From: Cadophora sp. MPI-SDFR-AT-0126
Lineage: Eukaryota > Ascomycota > Leotiomycetes > Helotiales > Ploettnerulaceae
NCBI GenBank assembly: GCA_020747065.1
Contig: JAGMVK010000001.1
Coordinates: forward strand, 248,001 to 312,000
Direction: 5' to 3'
DNA: 64,000 bases
The notes under the pieces were generated by a model, which had not been told where the DNA came from, did no database searches, and saw only the letters and a list, made by a program, of their open reading frames with translations. Shown here piece after piece: positions 32,355 to 45,535 of this stretch (within the stretch, counting starts at the first letter, position 1; each line of letters starts with the position of its first letter). The translations under genes and the position numbers were made by a program.

Positions 32355-35300
32355 ATGACGGGGAGGGTTTCGGAACGGTGAGGACTCCATGGTTTGGGGG
32401 CGAAAGAGAGGGAAACTAATTTGACGATATAGGGAGTTGAAAACGCGACTCGGAGGGATTGTTGAGACCTTTTTCGAGACTCTGTCACCTAAGGAGAAAG
32501 ATTTATTCGTTGCGACTACTGTGGTGGAGAATTTACTTGGTGATGTGAAGAGTGCGGAGAGTCTTCATAGTGGGTACTCTCTGGGTCTTTACCTATGTCC
32601 CAGCACATACTGGACAGCGACACTGACCATAAGACATCTTCTAGAAGCCAAAAGTGTCAGCCGTAAGGCATCTGTAGCGCTGAAACCGTTCATTGCTGGT
32701 ATTGAGCAATATGCTGCGGCGTTTGACGTAATTGCGAATGCGAGCTCGACGATTCTGTCGCCCCTATGGGGGTCTTTTCGGATTGTTTTACATGTAAGTA
32801 GACCTCATATAATGAGCTTAGCTTTTCATGTATACTAAGAGCCAGCAGTTAGCGAAAGAATATTCGGAGTATTTCGAAAAGATATCAGACATGATGGAGA
32901 TCATGGGTTTGCATCTTTCTCAACTCAGACGACTTCCTCAACTCTTCCCCAACAACGATCAACTGAAATCATTCATGGTCGAAGTCTTCCAGATCATGTT
33001 CGAATTCTGTACAAAGGCACGACACGTCTTCATCAAAGCCAGCGAGCGAACAAGCAAGAACCATTTACGGGCTATCACTCCCGTCGGACTTTCAACGCTT
33101 ATCAAGCTCGTATGGAAGCCGTTCAAGATCCAATTTGGAGAGATCCGTACGAGACTTTCGGATGTTATGGCGAAGATTGAATTTGAGATAAATCTAGCTG
33201 AGAAGGAAGAAGCTCATGCTGAACGGGTGAGGGCTGCCCAAGAAAGGACAGTGCAGACCAGTCGTTGGGAGGAAACAGAGCAATTTCAAAAACGCTGGCA
33301 AAGCGAAGTGGAAGAAAGTGGCATGGAGAAGATCACTAAGTGGCTTGCCCCAGCCGATGTGCTGAGCAACCACACCGCCTCCGTCAAACTGCGATACGGT
33401 TCTACAGGATCATGGTTCCTAGATTGCGCCGAATTCCAGAACTGGCTGAAAGACGATACCTCGCCTATTTTCTGGCTCCACGCCATTCCAGGAGCTGGGA
33501 AGACGGTGCTAACATCTACAGTGATCAATTACCTCAAGCACGAATACCAGAGCGATGAAGTCGGACTTGCCTATTTCTTCTGCGATTACAAAGATCCCAT
33601 GAAACAAGACCCGTCGACTGTCCTCCGAACACTCCTAAATCAGCTCAGCAGCCAAAATATAGCTGTCTATCAGAACGTCCATAAATTCTACAAGGACCAG
33701 TACAAAGACGACCGTGTGGCCAACCTCGCCCCTCCGTCACTCGATGTCGTCCGCAGTAGCTTCAGCCAATTCCTGGATGCTTCCTTCCAGAAAGTCTTCA
33801 TCGTCATCGACGCAGTGGATGAATGTAACGACCGCGAATGTATCTTGAAAGCCATTTCGGCGATTGGAGATTCGGTAGAGCATATCAAGATTCTAGTCAG
33901 TTCGCGGGAGGATCTGTTGATCAATGAGGAGTTTAAGGATTTTCCGAACCTGAAGATGAGGCCGATGGATGTCTCTGGTGACATTGAAAGTTATGTGGAT
34001 GCGACGCTGAACGCGAGGATCGCGTCGAAGAAGTTGAAGGTCAAGGATGAGGAGTTGCGGAAGCAGATCTCTGATACTTTGGTGCTAAAGGCGGAGGGAA
34101 TGTAAGTTTCCAACTCGAACCATAAGTTCATCTCCATGTAAGAATGGAATTTGGCTAATCACCCTTGCAGGTTCCAATGGATCAACTGCCAAATCGACCA
34201 CCTCTGCAAATTCAAAACACACAACGCCATCCGAGAAGCGCTCAAACATCTCCCCAAGACACTAGAAGATACTTACCTGCGGATCCTCCAATCCATAGAC
34301 GAGGACCACCAAGATATCGTCCAAAAGCTACTCAAATGGCTCGTCCGGGGAGCCAGAGAGATGACTCTGAAAGAGTTGGCGTCCGCGATAGCCATCGATC
34401 CAAGCGCCGAGAATGAGAACGTCGATCCTGATGATGTGATGGATCCAGAAGATATTGTTGGGTACTGCAGCAGTCTCATCACCGTATCCGATGACCAGAA
34501 AGTGTCACTGGCTCACTTCACAGTCAAGGAGTTCTTGACTTCTCCTAGGATCAAGGATACTTTGAGCGTTTATTACGTCGCACAGGAAGAAGTCCATGCT
34601 GAGCTCGCTGCTGTTTGTTTGACATATCTAAATTACAGGGACTTCGACCGTCGACCCGTTGCATCTGTGGAGGAAGTAGTGCCTCTTCTCGATGATTTTA
34701 GCTTTCTGGAATATGCAGCGAAGTCCTGGCCGATTCATGCTCACCACGTATCCACATCCGAGGATCAGATTCATGATCTGATCGAGAAACTCTTTCATTG
34801 TAGCTCACAACGCCGCGGAAACTATGATTTGTGGTTACAGATCTATCACTTGCAGCATCGACGGAACGCCCTGACTATCGTCCCACCTCCTCACGTCACT
34901 CCTCTGTACTACGCCTCATTTCTTGGCCTCTCCAAAACGGTTGACTCGCTTCTGGACGAGGGAGCTGAGACGCCTGTCGAGCTGCAGAAAACAGATGATC
35001 CTCTCACAGCAGCGGCCACAGAGGGCCACGCTACTGTTCTTGATATCCTCCTCAAAAGATATTTCACAGATGATGATAAAGAAAAACTCATCAGATGTCT
35101 ATATTTAGCAGCTTCTCGAGGCCATGCAGACGCTACTGAAGTTCTCCTCGAGGCCGGCGCACCCATCGATGGCAAAGGCGGTAAATACGGTACCGCCCTC
35201 CAAATCGCTGCGCTTGAAGGGCATCCCGATGTCGTCAGCATCCTCCTCAAAAAAGGAGCAAATGTCAAAGTCGTAGACCCACGGTTCGGAACCCCGTTAT

Positions 35301-38300
35301 CAGCTGCAGCAGAAAAGGGACATCGACGTGTCACAAAACTGTTGCTAGAGGCCGGAGCTTCTGTACAGGGCCGAGGAGGCTGGTACTCCACCCCTCTGAT
35401 CGCAGCCATAGTTGGGAAAGACGACTCGATCATCAACGAGATGCTGGATAACGGCGCAAATGTCAACGCTCAGGGTGGTCGACACGATTGTGCACTCATG
35501 GCAGCCGCTGCGCTGGGGAAGATAGATCTTGTGAAGAAGTTGATCGATCTTGGTGCCCGAGTCAACGATGAGAATGATAAAGGGGCTGATGCTTTGCATT
35601 CTGCGTGTTGTGCGGGTCGCCTTGATGTTGTTGAGCTGTTACTCGCTCATGGAGCGGACGTCAATGCTAAAGGTGGCAAACACCGAAATGCTCTGAATGC
35701 AGCTAGTGCAGAGGGCCACTTGGAAATCGTGCAAGTCTTGTTGGCTGCTGGTGCGGATGTTGAGGCTTTCGATTCGCATTATGGGAACTCGCTGCAAGCT
35801 GCTGCTTTTTACGGACACAAGGATATCGTTCGCGTACTGGCAGATGCGGGAGTCGATGTCAACATGGAGGGTGGAGTGCGAGGAACAGCGCTCGTGAGTG
35901 CTGCTTCGGCTGGGAACCTCGAAATGGTAAAATTGCTTGTCGAATTAGGCGTCCCTATGGAAAATACTTATGATACAGCAAACGCTACGATAATTGCCGT
36001 TCGCAAAGGCCACGAGGAGCTCGTCCGGTACTTCATCAGCAATGGTGTCGATATCGACGGCATGGGCGAGCTTCGCTCAACTGAAGAATGGACGCCTCTA
36101 GCGCTCGCAGCTCACAAAGGTAACGAGCACCTAGTCCAAGTTCTTCTCGATCTCGGTGCTTCCGTCGAAGCAGAAGCAGGACTCCACGTGACGCCTCTCA
36201 TCGCTGCAATAGACAGCGATCACTCCAACCAGAAAGTCCTGGAGATGCTCCTAGCAGCCGGATCCGATGCCAACGAACTGGTCACGCCAGGAAGTAAAGA
36301 GAAATCAGGATGTGCGCTCATCGCAGCTATCAGAAGAGGAGATATCCAAGCTGTGAAACTCCTCTTGGATCATGGCGCGGATCCAAATACTGTTAATGGC
36401 GATGAGTGTACGCCGCTGATGACTGCGGTACGGTTGCAGAATGAGGCGATCATCGATATTCTTATGGAGAGAGGCGCGGACGTGAATCTCTGCTGCGAGC
36501 CGAATCTTGATCTGGATGAAGACCACGTTACGGTTACGGCGCTGGAGGTGGCAGCTGAATATGGACATGTTGCTTTGATACATCGCTTAGTTGGAGAGGG
36601 TGCATTGCTTGAAGTTGAGAGTGACGATACGTTTTTCAAGACTGCGCTTCAGTGTGCTGCTTACTACGGACAGGCGGAGTCGATTTCCACGCTATTGGAT
36701 TTGGGAAGTGACGTGCATGTTGTCGGTGGGACATTTGGGACGGCGTTGCAAGCTGCAGCTCTTTCCGAGAATGAGAAATGCGTTGATCTTCTTGTTGCAG
36801 CTGGTGCAGATGTCAATCAACATCATGTTGGCCAGGTATGTTCCCCTTCAACCCCATACTGCCAACTATTATTGACTCTGGTAATATAAAAGTATGGAAC
36901 AGCTCTCATCGCAGCATGTTGTGGCGACTATTCGAACTGGGAAGCCTACAAGGCCAACGGTTTCCATGCCCTCCTACGACATGGTGCTGACGTGAACCTG
37001 AACGGTGGAGGAGAAGTGCCGTATCCCATCATCGCTATGGCTTGTTATGGAGATGCTGATGGGTTGAGGATCTTGATCGAAGCTGGTGCGGATGTGAACA
37101 AGACTGGTGGGAAATGGCATTCTGCTCTTCAAGCTTCGTTCTGTGACGATAGTGACAGTACGTCTCTTATTTCTCCTTGTCACTTCCAATTTGTGCTCAC
37201 AGCGCTGCATCTACCTTGACATTACCTCCCAGCCCAGAATATCCAAGACTTCCTTTTCAGTACTAACACATCCACCCAGCCGACATCGAAAAACTCGAGA
37301 TCCTCCTCCAAGCCGGCGCAGACGTCAACGCCGTCGGTGGCACCTACGGCACCGCCCTCTCCTGCGCCTATCGCTCTGGCTACTACACCGCTATATCCCT
37401 CCTCTACCGACACGGCGCCTCCAACACCATCTACGGCGGAAAATGGGGCTCCGCACTTGGCTCCGCCATCTCAGGAGCCTGTCACACCCTCGTCCACCAA
37501 ATCGTCCAGCGCCACAAAGCAGACGTCAACATTCCCTGCGGGAAATGGGGATCTCCTCTCCACTTCGCTATTATACAGAGATCTGACGACGAGGAAGCAT
37601 TGATTGACTTATTCCTTGATAACAAGGCTGATGTGAATGCCATTGGGGGCGTGCATTCCACGCCGTTGGGAGCGGCGGTTATGGATGGCGAGCCGGGGAT
37701 GGTGGAGCGGTTGTTAGAAAAAGGCGCGGATCCTAATCTAGTGTGGGAGAAGTCTGGTCGGAGTCCGCTCTTCCTTGCGTGCCAGACGCAGGATCTCGAT
37801 GATATCAATATGTTGTTGGCTGCCGGAGCAGATGTCCATCTTGCTACGAAGCGCGGCTCGATATTGCAGAGTGCTGCTTTGGGATATGAAGACGGTTGTG
37901 TGCAGGTTATTAAGCGGATCCTAGAAGCTGGTGCAGATGTCAATGCGAAGACGATTGGGCCGTATGGGACGGCGTTGCATGCTGCGGCTGTGGAGGGCAA
38001 TATAGCTGCTGCCGCTTGTTTGCTGGAGCATGGTGCGGATGTTCATGTTAAAGCTGGAACTTTCGGGTCGGTTTTGCAAGCTGCTGCTTTTAAAGGGACA
38101 ATTGCGCTTATCCGAATACTGTTGAAACATGGCGCTGATGTCAATATGCTGGGTGGGAGATACCGAACTGCACTCCAGGCGGCGTGTGTTGCTGGTAGAG
38201 AGAAGACAGCTAAGCTACTTCTTGATAATGGCGCAGACGTCAATATCGTCGGAGGCCAATACGGAACCGCTCTGAACGCTGCTTGCAACTCCGGAAACTT

Positions 38301-38844
38301 AACCATTATCCGCCTCCTACTCGCCCGAGGCGCAGATCCCACTATCCGAGGAGGATGGTACGGAAGTGCATTCACGACAGCTATTCTTTTTCACCGCGAT
38401 GACATCGCTAAGGTTTTGATGAAGACTCAGAAGGCGAAAAGTGGGGATGTGAAGAACATGTTGGATATTGGCAAGGAGAAACCGAATTGGAAATGGGTTT
38501 TTGATGGGGCTGAGGAGATGGTTAAGGAGGTTGTGGAGGATGAGGAGGAATTGGAGGTGTGGAGTGAGAGTGAGATTGTGGTGGAGGATGAGAAGGACGG
38601 GGAGGATGAGTGGGAGTATGAGGACGAGGATGAGGAGGAAGAGGAAGAAGACGATGGGGAAGGAGATGAGACGGAGACTGGAGAGGATGGTGAGAGTGAT
38701 GAGGAGAGCGCTGCACCGTCGAAAACTGATTCGGGCGTTGTGCTTGAGGGGGTACATAAAAAAGGTGGGGCGGAGAAAGTAAAGAAAGATAACGGACTGG
38801 ACTTCAGCTGGTTGAGAGTGGAAGAGATCATTGATAGCGACTAA
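32355..38844 (+). CDS. NACHT STAND (NLR-like) protein with ~33 ankyrin repeats, 2043 aa
   Basis: Six exons, all in phase: 32355-32377, 32433-32793, 32849-34101, 34171-36835, 36893-37157, 37280-38844. Residues ~10-250 form a helical N-terminal domain typical of fungal STAND proteins (DUF7708-like; FVATTVVENLLGDVKSAESL, FEYFEKI-type SEYFEKISDMMEIMG). NACHT follows with Walker A AIPGAGKT (about 341), Walker B VFIVIDAVDEC (about 445), a sensor-like KILVSSRED, and a winged-helix part with KHLPKTLEDTYLRIL. From about residue 790 to 1910, roughly 33 ankyrin repeats follow, many with the GGxYGTALxAA pattern. A very acidic tail (~1930-2000) precedes a conserved-looking FSWLRVEEIIDSD end. Ligand binding by the repeats should switch the NTPase, as in other NLRs; a role in non-self recognition is inference. 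Intron 4 appears to end AAAG, and intron 2 has a tandem CAGCAG acceptor. Confidence 0.9.
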
Positions 38845-41143
38845 CTCTGGTATTGAATCGGGCCGTATATAGAGCGTTTGTGTAGGTATGGAATGGAGGA
38901 ATTGAATTAGAGGCACGCCTAGTACCTGAATTGACTCCCAGGAGCCAAATAACCAGTCCTATAATCAATAGTGAGTTGAGAAAGGACGAGGTAGGTAGAA
39001 TGTCGCAAATTCTTTGTGCAAAGGAGCGAAATGGTGGAAATCGAACAGTAGTGGTGTTGTTGACCTAGACTGGACTGGGATCAACGTGGTGTATTTTGAG
39101 GTGCAGAATGTCCACTATGCCCTGTGATGAATGTTTATAGCTCAAGAATCAACAATTGCGAGTGACAGGTTTCTGTCCTTGCACGTAAGGAAACAGCAAC
39201 TCGTGCGATTATTTCGCTTGCCCCACTCGCTCCAAATCGATAAGTGATATCTCAATAATAACAACAACACCTACAAATTACAAGTCTGTAGATGATCTTA
39301 ATATTCGTAATGAGAATATTTGCTGATCTTTACAGGTCGGGAATTTGTTTTTGTGGGGTTCGGAGCAGTTTGGCTGTAATTATATGTCGTCCTCTTACGA
39401 AGTGATAACATCGTTAATTATGCTGTCTATCCACCATTCTCTGGCGCCAAATGCGTACTATCCTCAGAAAACTCGAAACTAAAAGCTGCTTTGGTACATG
39501 GCCGGTTGAAATGTGCTAAGAGAGGTTTCAAAAAGAGTAACAAAGATGTATATCACTCGCCGGGTACGACGTCAATATTTATTGGAGCGGTTCCCTTCGT
39601 CCAAACGTCAACTGACGCAAGGGGAAGCGGTGCCAAGCAGCATAAGAGCAATATGCAAATCCCGGAAACCTAACAGGAGACCAAAGTATGCAGACGAGAA
39701 GAGACAATGAGATGGAACAAGTTAGAGATCGCGAATGGCAGCACAAATATTCTTCTCAAGCAGCTTTGGCGAAAAGTCATAGCAATCGCAGCTTCACACG
39801 AAATCACGATACGCCGACTTCAAGCCATCATGGGTATTGCCCTCGCAATTTTCCTCCTTCGCGTCAACATCAATGCGACTGGCTGATCCATCAGACCACC
39901 ATGACACTCTCCATGTAGCAATTGAATCACCTTACTTGAGACTGGAAAGCGATGACAATACAAACGAACTGAATCAGGCTCAACACTTATTTGAAATCTT
40001 TAGGCAAAAAGGCAAAGAATGACAGAAGCTTTGATCAGGTAGCTTCACACTGTGCATTGCTCAGTCTGAAGCTGCAGAGCTGCTGGGGCTCTTATCTGCA
40101 GAGCAATCCTTTCTGTCAGAGAGTGCATCAAGCAAAGCTGTAACTCGGATATAGATGACAAATGGCAACATGTACTACTCGAAATCAATACCTTCCGCTT
40201 CTTGACTTCAGGCTAACGCCGGATACATTGGACAGATGTTTAGAATCGACTGAGCTATTGGATGAAGGGCGTTTGCACAGACTGTTCGTTTGCTGCAACT
40301 CTCAGGCCCTTCCCTCCCTCGCTTCTGTGGCGTGATGAGCAGTGACAAGATAAGTGGGGCACGGGCCAATGGTCCGCCAATCTGTTTGTATCTGCTGCAC
40401 CTCGCGGATCACCAATCAATGCCCGAGCGCAGCGATGAAGAGATTATGCTAGAGAATCGTGGAGGGCGAAGAGGACGGTGCAACGAGGAGACTCGAGAAT
40501 CGAGATAGTGGCACAGACCGTCGCTACCTACCCCGCGTGCTCGTGCTCGAGAGGAGAGAGGGGGATGCTCAGCTGCATCGGACTCCGCCAAAAGCCACTC
40601 AGATTTGATGGCGGGATGAAAGAAAAAGGAAAGGTTCGTGCGACTACAGCGAGGACGGCAGACAACATCAAAGCTATCTGTCATATGTGATATTCAATTG
40701 GGTCGAGAGAAGTCAGAATAGTGCAGGAACCAGGCACGGGACGAGTTGACGGAATGTGATGGTTGCTTGCTTGGTGCGGAACGGAATCGTGCAGGTAACG
40801 CCAGTGCCCGCATAAGTCGTACCTGCTAGGACTTGACGGCTGGATTGGATTGGATTGGATAGGATAGGATAGGATAGCTGCAGGAAAGTTGGAAGATTAG
40901 AGAAATATTTGCCGATGCTTGGGCTGGAAGCTCAACCATGTGAAGCTGTCAAGCAAGGAAGCAACGAGTGAATCCCGTCGTGCTTCCAAATACAACCACA
41001 ACAGCAGCGCCACCTTCCCCGAAAGTATAAGACAGTTCCGAGTCCGCACCATCCCTTTTCTCGACTCAACTGAGACTTCCTCCTCCTCATCTTGGAAAAC
41101 TAACTTGATTTGAAGTCAATCAACACTCACATATATCCTCACA
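38845..41143. other. Gene-poor region (2.3 kb)
   Basis: Between the NACHT-ankyrin gene and the RGS gene, same strand. Frames are all under 95 codons and look random. A pentamer repeat lies at 40841-40875. The CT-rich stretch before 41110 probably belongs to the RGS gene promoter. No terminal repeats, tRNA or protein remnants were recognised. Confidence 0.4.
40841..40875. repeat. Pentanucleotide repeat (TGGAT)4(AGGAT)3
   Basis: Four TGGAT units run into three AGGAT units, about 270 bp upstream of the RGS-domain gene start. Confidence 0.85.
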
Positions 41144-42606
41144 ATGACTCAATATCCAGACTGGTTGCGTTGGTACAAGAAACCTTCGTATGTCGACGTC
41201 AACAAGTTCGCGACAGATCTCAGCGAGAGTGCCGGCACAGTCTCGAATCCCAACAGTCCTCGGAGCAGCGGAGAGACCAAACGGAGGAGTAGTCATGACA
41301 TACCCTCAAAGCTCAGCCTGGAGAGGATCCTCAAGAATCGAACTTGTACGCATCGTTCTCATATCGAAACCTTTGCTGGTTGCTAATATCCAAGATAGGC
41401 AGTCCCATGTCGCTCTATGATTTCTATATGTACTTGAAGTATATCGAGCACTCATCAGAGAATCTGGAATTCTATGTATGGTACGTAGATGCCAGAGTGA
41501 AGTCAAGAATGCTGTTTTGTGCTGACCACCCTACGACACCAGGTTTAAGAACTACCAGGCAGGACGCTTGACGGCATTTCCAGAACTACCTCGTGCTCTC
41601 ACGCCCATCGATGTGAATGGCTCTGGGACCAATTCCCAGATGAGTCTCGCAAAGCCAGAGAACGACGAGAAATTTCAGGAGCACACGATCCAGGAGACCG
41701 AAGCGCAAGAGTACTGCAACTTTGAACACTGTACGTAGCGACAGTACTGACGACGAAACAATGCACTGACATTTGCCAGCCGAAATTTACTCTAGAATTT
41801 CGGCCTTCGTCAGCCCCGGAGGAGCATGCGGACCAAAAGGATGCGAAAGTGGTCGACTCTCTCCGATGTACAAACGACCATTCTCAGTGGTTGAAAAGAT
41901 TGAAGCAGAAGCGGAAGCCAAGACATCAACAGAAATCGAGAGCATGCGACGAGTGGAGTTGGACACAATACGGACTGTGTTTCTTCTCCCAGGTTCGGCC
42001 AAAGAGCTCAACATTCCGGCTCCCATGCGGCGCAAAGTCCTCGATGCCATTGCGACGTCCACTGATGCCAAGCATCTCGAACCAGTCGCAGAACATTGTT
42101 ACCTCCTCTTGAAGTCATGTTCACACAGGAACTTCATTCGGCTTGGCGTGTCGAACGGTACCTTCGAAACGATTTGCATGGCCACTGGCCTCGGAATTGT
42201 CCTCACTATCGGCGGGTTCCTGGCAATGTTGCTTCTAGCATTTGCTTCCCCATCCTTCAGACACTGCTCTCGCTGGCGAGGTCTTGGTGTTTGGCCGATG
42301 TGGAGTGTCGGTGTAGGGCTCATACTATCTGGGATACGAGGCAGTTGTTTCTTTCTCCTTCTCTTCTCAAGACGGCAACCGCTTCCTTGGGAAAGATTCG
42401 AAGACGGTACGATTGTAAGGAAGCAGTCTCGATTCATCCGACTGGTATCGAAACTCATGATATTCGACCGCAAACTGAAGGTCAAAGACGATACCCTGAG
42501 ACGTCTTCAGAGGAAAGTGGTAATGCAGAGTGTACTTGGTGGGATGGCGTTTGCTACATTGATGGTCATTGTATTCTTGAGTTTGCCGATTTGGAAGAAA
42601 GTCTGA
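41144..42606 (+). CDS. RAX1: Rax1-like RGS-domain membrane protein, 432 aa
   Basis: Four exons: 41144-41345, 41399-41480, 41543-41730, 41780-42606. An N-terminal RGS-like region includes LSLERILKNRT, SPMSLYDFYMYLKYIEHSSENLEFYVWFKNY, and after a variable insert VELDTIRTVFLLPGSAKELNIP and the long helix ending LLKSCSHRNFIRLGVSN. About four hydrophobic segments follow from residue ~300 (ICMATGLGIVLTIGGFLAML, WPMWSVGVGLILSGIRG, and the last at VLGGMAFATLMVIVFLSLPIW). This RGS-plus-membrane layout and length match yeast Rax1 (435 residues), which with Rax2 marks bud sites, and related fungal RGS proteins linked to polarity and G-protein signalling. The fragmented RGS region is reassembled by three short canonical introns. 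The RGS call is firm; the Rax1 orthology is likely. Confidence 0.85.
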
Positions 42607-43454
42607 TAGGAAAGAACAAGCTCATTGAGCAGGGTATTGTGTATATAGCAGTCTCATACCAGACACATCCGCTTGAATGAACAATGATATGTTTGAAGAG
42701 TTCTGTGTAATGTAGCTGCAAAGTGATGAATGTGCCGGAAGCGATGTTGAAGAAGATTTCAGGCTGATCCGAACGCACAGGCTGTTCGAGATAGGCCCTG
42801 TGGAGCATCCTGAGATTATCCTCTGACTTAGCTTGGTCTGAGATATGCGCATTTTGGCCCTGGCCGGTATATTCCAACATGGCTCGTGCTGACGTCCTTT
42901 GCTTTACTTCTCATTGAAACCAGAAAAAAAAAGAATGGAGAGTTGCAAAACACGACTACTCTGGGACGAAGCACAGTATTACAAGCAACTAAAGAGAGCA
43001 GAATGACATATTGCATATCAGAATGACGGTTTATCTTCTGGGCGGCGACATGAAGTCGAGCTAGCTGTAACTTGCAACTACATTGATCTTGAACCTTCCA
43101 ACTCGCAGCAAGTTACAGCGTTTGCTGACTTAGAAGCAGCTATGATTCCTGACTACTGGGACCTTGGTATATCGATCTGTGATTGTATGGGAGGAACTAA
43201 ATTCTGGAGAAAGTATAGCTCCCAGCAGTGCAGAACTTGAGAGTTTTAGACAGATTCAGCGACCTGCCGACCCACATTTCCTCAGACCTTGGAGCCGAAT
43301 TTGTACCTGCGTTGCTTTTGCCAATATATTCATACAGAATCCAACAACCTTAAGATGCAATCTCCAACCAAACCAACGACTTTCAGGTTTGATCTGACTC
43401 TACACCGGCGTCAAGACCCTCTCATTCAAAGATTCGCCAGTCGTTAACATCCAC
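42607..43454. other. Convergent intergenic region
   Basis: About 850 bp between the 3' ends of the RGS gene (+) and the Cys-rich small gene (-). Only short random frames; nothing to name. Confidence 0.4.
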
Positions 43455-44163
43455 CTAGCAGAATCCGCCACCTCCCATACCCTCCCATACCTCTTCATCC
43501 TCTCCCTCCTGCTTCTTCTTTGGCTTTTTGATCATCTTGGCGCCAGACCAATAATCGGGACCTTCGGGCTCCAACCCCTCATTGGCGAGCATATCGACAT
43601 CACCATCCGCATCGATACCATGGTACTCGTCGGTTTGTAATGGGCTGTGGCTGAGTACTTGTTCTTGGTCGTTGTGGTTTGTAGCAGTGGACTTTGTGGT
43701 CTTTCTGTTCTGGTAGGCGTCGTTGGCTTTTGGAGTTCGGTCACGGTCTTTGCCCCCTCCACCTCGTCCCCCTACACCCTCTCCTCTCCCATGCTCACTA
43801 TCATAACCCCCTCCCATGCTATGCTCATTCTCACCATCCCCACCCTCCACACCGTTCAACCACTGCCTAATCCCTCCCTCGAACCTCTCCTCCTCGGCAA
43901 CACCAAGCTGGTACTCGATGCAGCAGCAGCAGTCATAGTACCGGCGCTCGACACGGTTGTTCAGATCGTGGCAGAGGAGCGGGTTGTTGCGGGGGCAGTG
44001 CAGCCGGATGAGGTGTTTGTGGCTGCAGTCGTCTGTGGGGGAAGGGGCAGGGGGTGTTAGTGCTGGGTTATAGGGAAAAGAGGTGGGAGGGTTGAGAAGA
44101 AGGGAGGGTGGGTGGGGGGAGGGAGGAGAGATGCTTACAGACGAATGTTTTTGTGATGCACAT
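43455..44163 (-). CDS. Small cysteine-cluster protein, 200 aa
   Basis: Two exons: 44163-44139 and 44032-43455, with a 106-nt intron (GTAAGC...CCACAG). Exon 1 encodes only MCITKTFV. The first ~75 residues contain most of the cysteines and histidines (DDCSHKHLIRLHCPR, LLCHDLN, then four consecutive cysteines in YYDCCCCIEYQLG), which suggests a metal-binding module. There is no secretion signal. The remaining ~125 residues are low-complexity: glycine- and acid-rich (GGRGGGGKDRDR), then a basic KKPKKKQ patch before GMGGGGFC. The four-Cys run with preceding Cys/His pairs looks like a small fungal protein family, but I cannot name it. The junction restores a continuous Cys/His module, which supports the model. 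Confidence 0.6.
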
Positions 44164-45535
44164 GGTTGCGGATGGGACGATCTCAGCGAGGAAGTGATGA
44201 GACGGCGATACAGAAGATGTTATCTATCAGCCGTGCGAGCTTCTTGAGTTCGGCTCTTAGTTTCGATCCTGGCTGTTCTACTTCCAGTAATAAGAATCAA
44301 ACTCAAGAGAGATAGCAAGAGCGAGGTTTCAAGACTATCTTCGCGGTCGAGATCGAAGTCAAAAGTCGACGGTGAGTATTTTATTTGTTTGTTGATATCG
44401 CCGTCGGCTGTGAAGTTAAGGCCGGGTTCTAAAATCACGCTATGTTGGTAGCGAGTCGCCTGTTTGGAGAATTTCTGCCTGTTGTTGATTGTCTAGTTTG
44501 TTGACATTGTGTCGGCTGTTGGATTCATTTTCCAGGCGTCTTACCGTTTCAATTATTTTTAATTGTATAACTTATATGATCATCAAAATCAATCTGTACA
44601 TAGGTTGCAACATGATCTTTATGTACTTGAGAGTAAAGAGGAATATTGTTTTTTCTAGAATATTTCGTCAAGTTCACGCGTTGTTGATTTTGAGAAAATT
44701 AAGTCTCGCTTATTGGATACTAACACAATTTGATACAGCTTAGCTTTGAATTAGTGAATTGCTTCATTCATTGATCTATTAGAAGTCAATAAATTCAGTC
44801 TCGCATTGAATAGAGATTAAAAAATAGATATAGCTCAGCTCCTGCAACCCTAGAGCTTTGCTCGATTTGTAAGGAAATGGGAGAATCCATTCCACCTCAG
44901 ACCAGGGACGTGGTGGACGAGAAGCGTCCAGCCGCTTTGGCGGGGGGAGGGTCGATTCATCTTCAGCGATCAAGGAGTATGCCACATATTACAGCAAGCA
45001 TTCAATGTCTAGATTGAAGTTTGTTGTTGCCGTATTCCAAAATTTGAATGTATTTCCGCTTCGAACGCCATGTGCGCTAATCACTGAGCATTAGATATTT
45101 CTATGGTTAAAACACATGAAGTCAAGATAGTCACTAATTTGAATTGGGTCGTTGTGATGTTTACTTTGAAGGTGAACCGAAAGCCAGAACGAAAGTCATG
45201 TTTCAAAAGCCTCGCTAAATATGTTCAATACTTTCTCGCACAAAAGCTTCCTTCATTTCCATCTGCAACCGCGTCAGACTTTCGGTCGGCGGACAACTAG
45301 CTTGAATCACAATCTCGAGTCGAGTACGAAAACCCATCAATTACGATTCGGTATCAATTTCAATTCGGCGGTGTCAGTTTTTCACCTGCTTGCCCTTGTC
45401 ACCTTCTGTCAAACCAAGTCGCGAAATATTCCAATTCCAAGGCTCTCTCTAGCCTCACCACCTCCTTCACCGCGAACCCCGGCTACACTCACCGCTCTAC
45501 CTCAATCGACTCATCTCTAAGGCAAGAGCGATATA
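44164..45535. other. AT-rich intergenic region
   Basis: About 1.4 kb between the divergent small genes. The stretch at about 44480-44800 is markedly AT-rich, with no coding potential. It could be RIP-mutated or simply an isochore dip; no repeats were identified. Confidence 0.4.

Noticed and set aside
38317..38916. Minus-strand frames of 199 and 134 codons, one Ser-rich
   Set aside because: They are the reverse complement of the Glu/Asp-rich tail of the NACHT-ankyrin protein.
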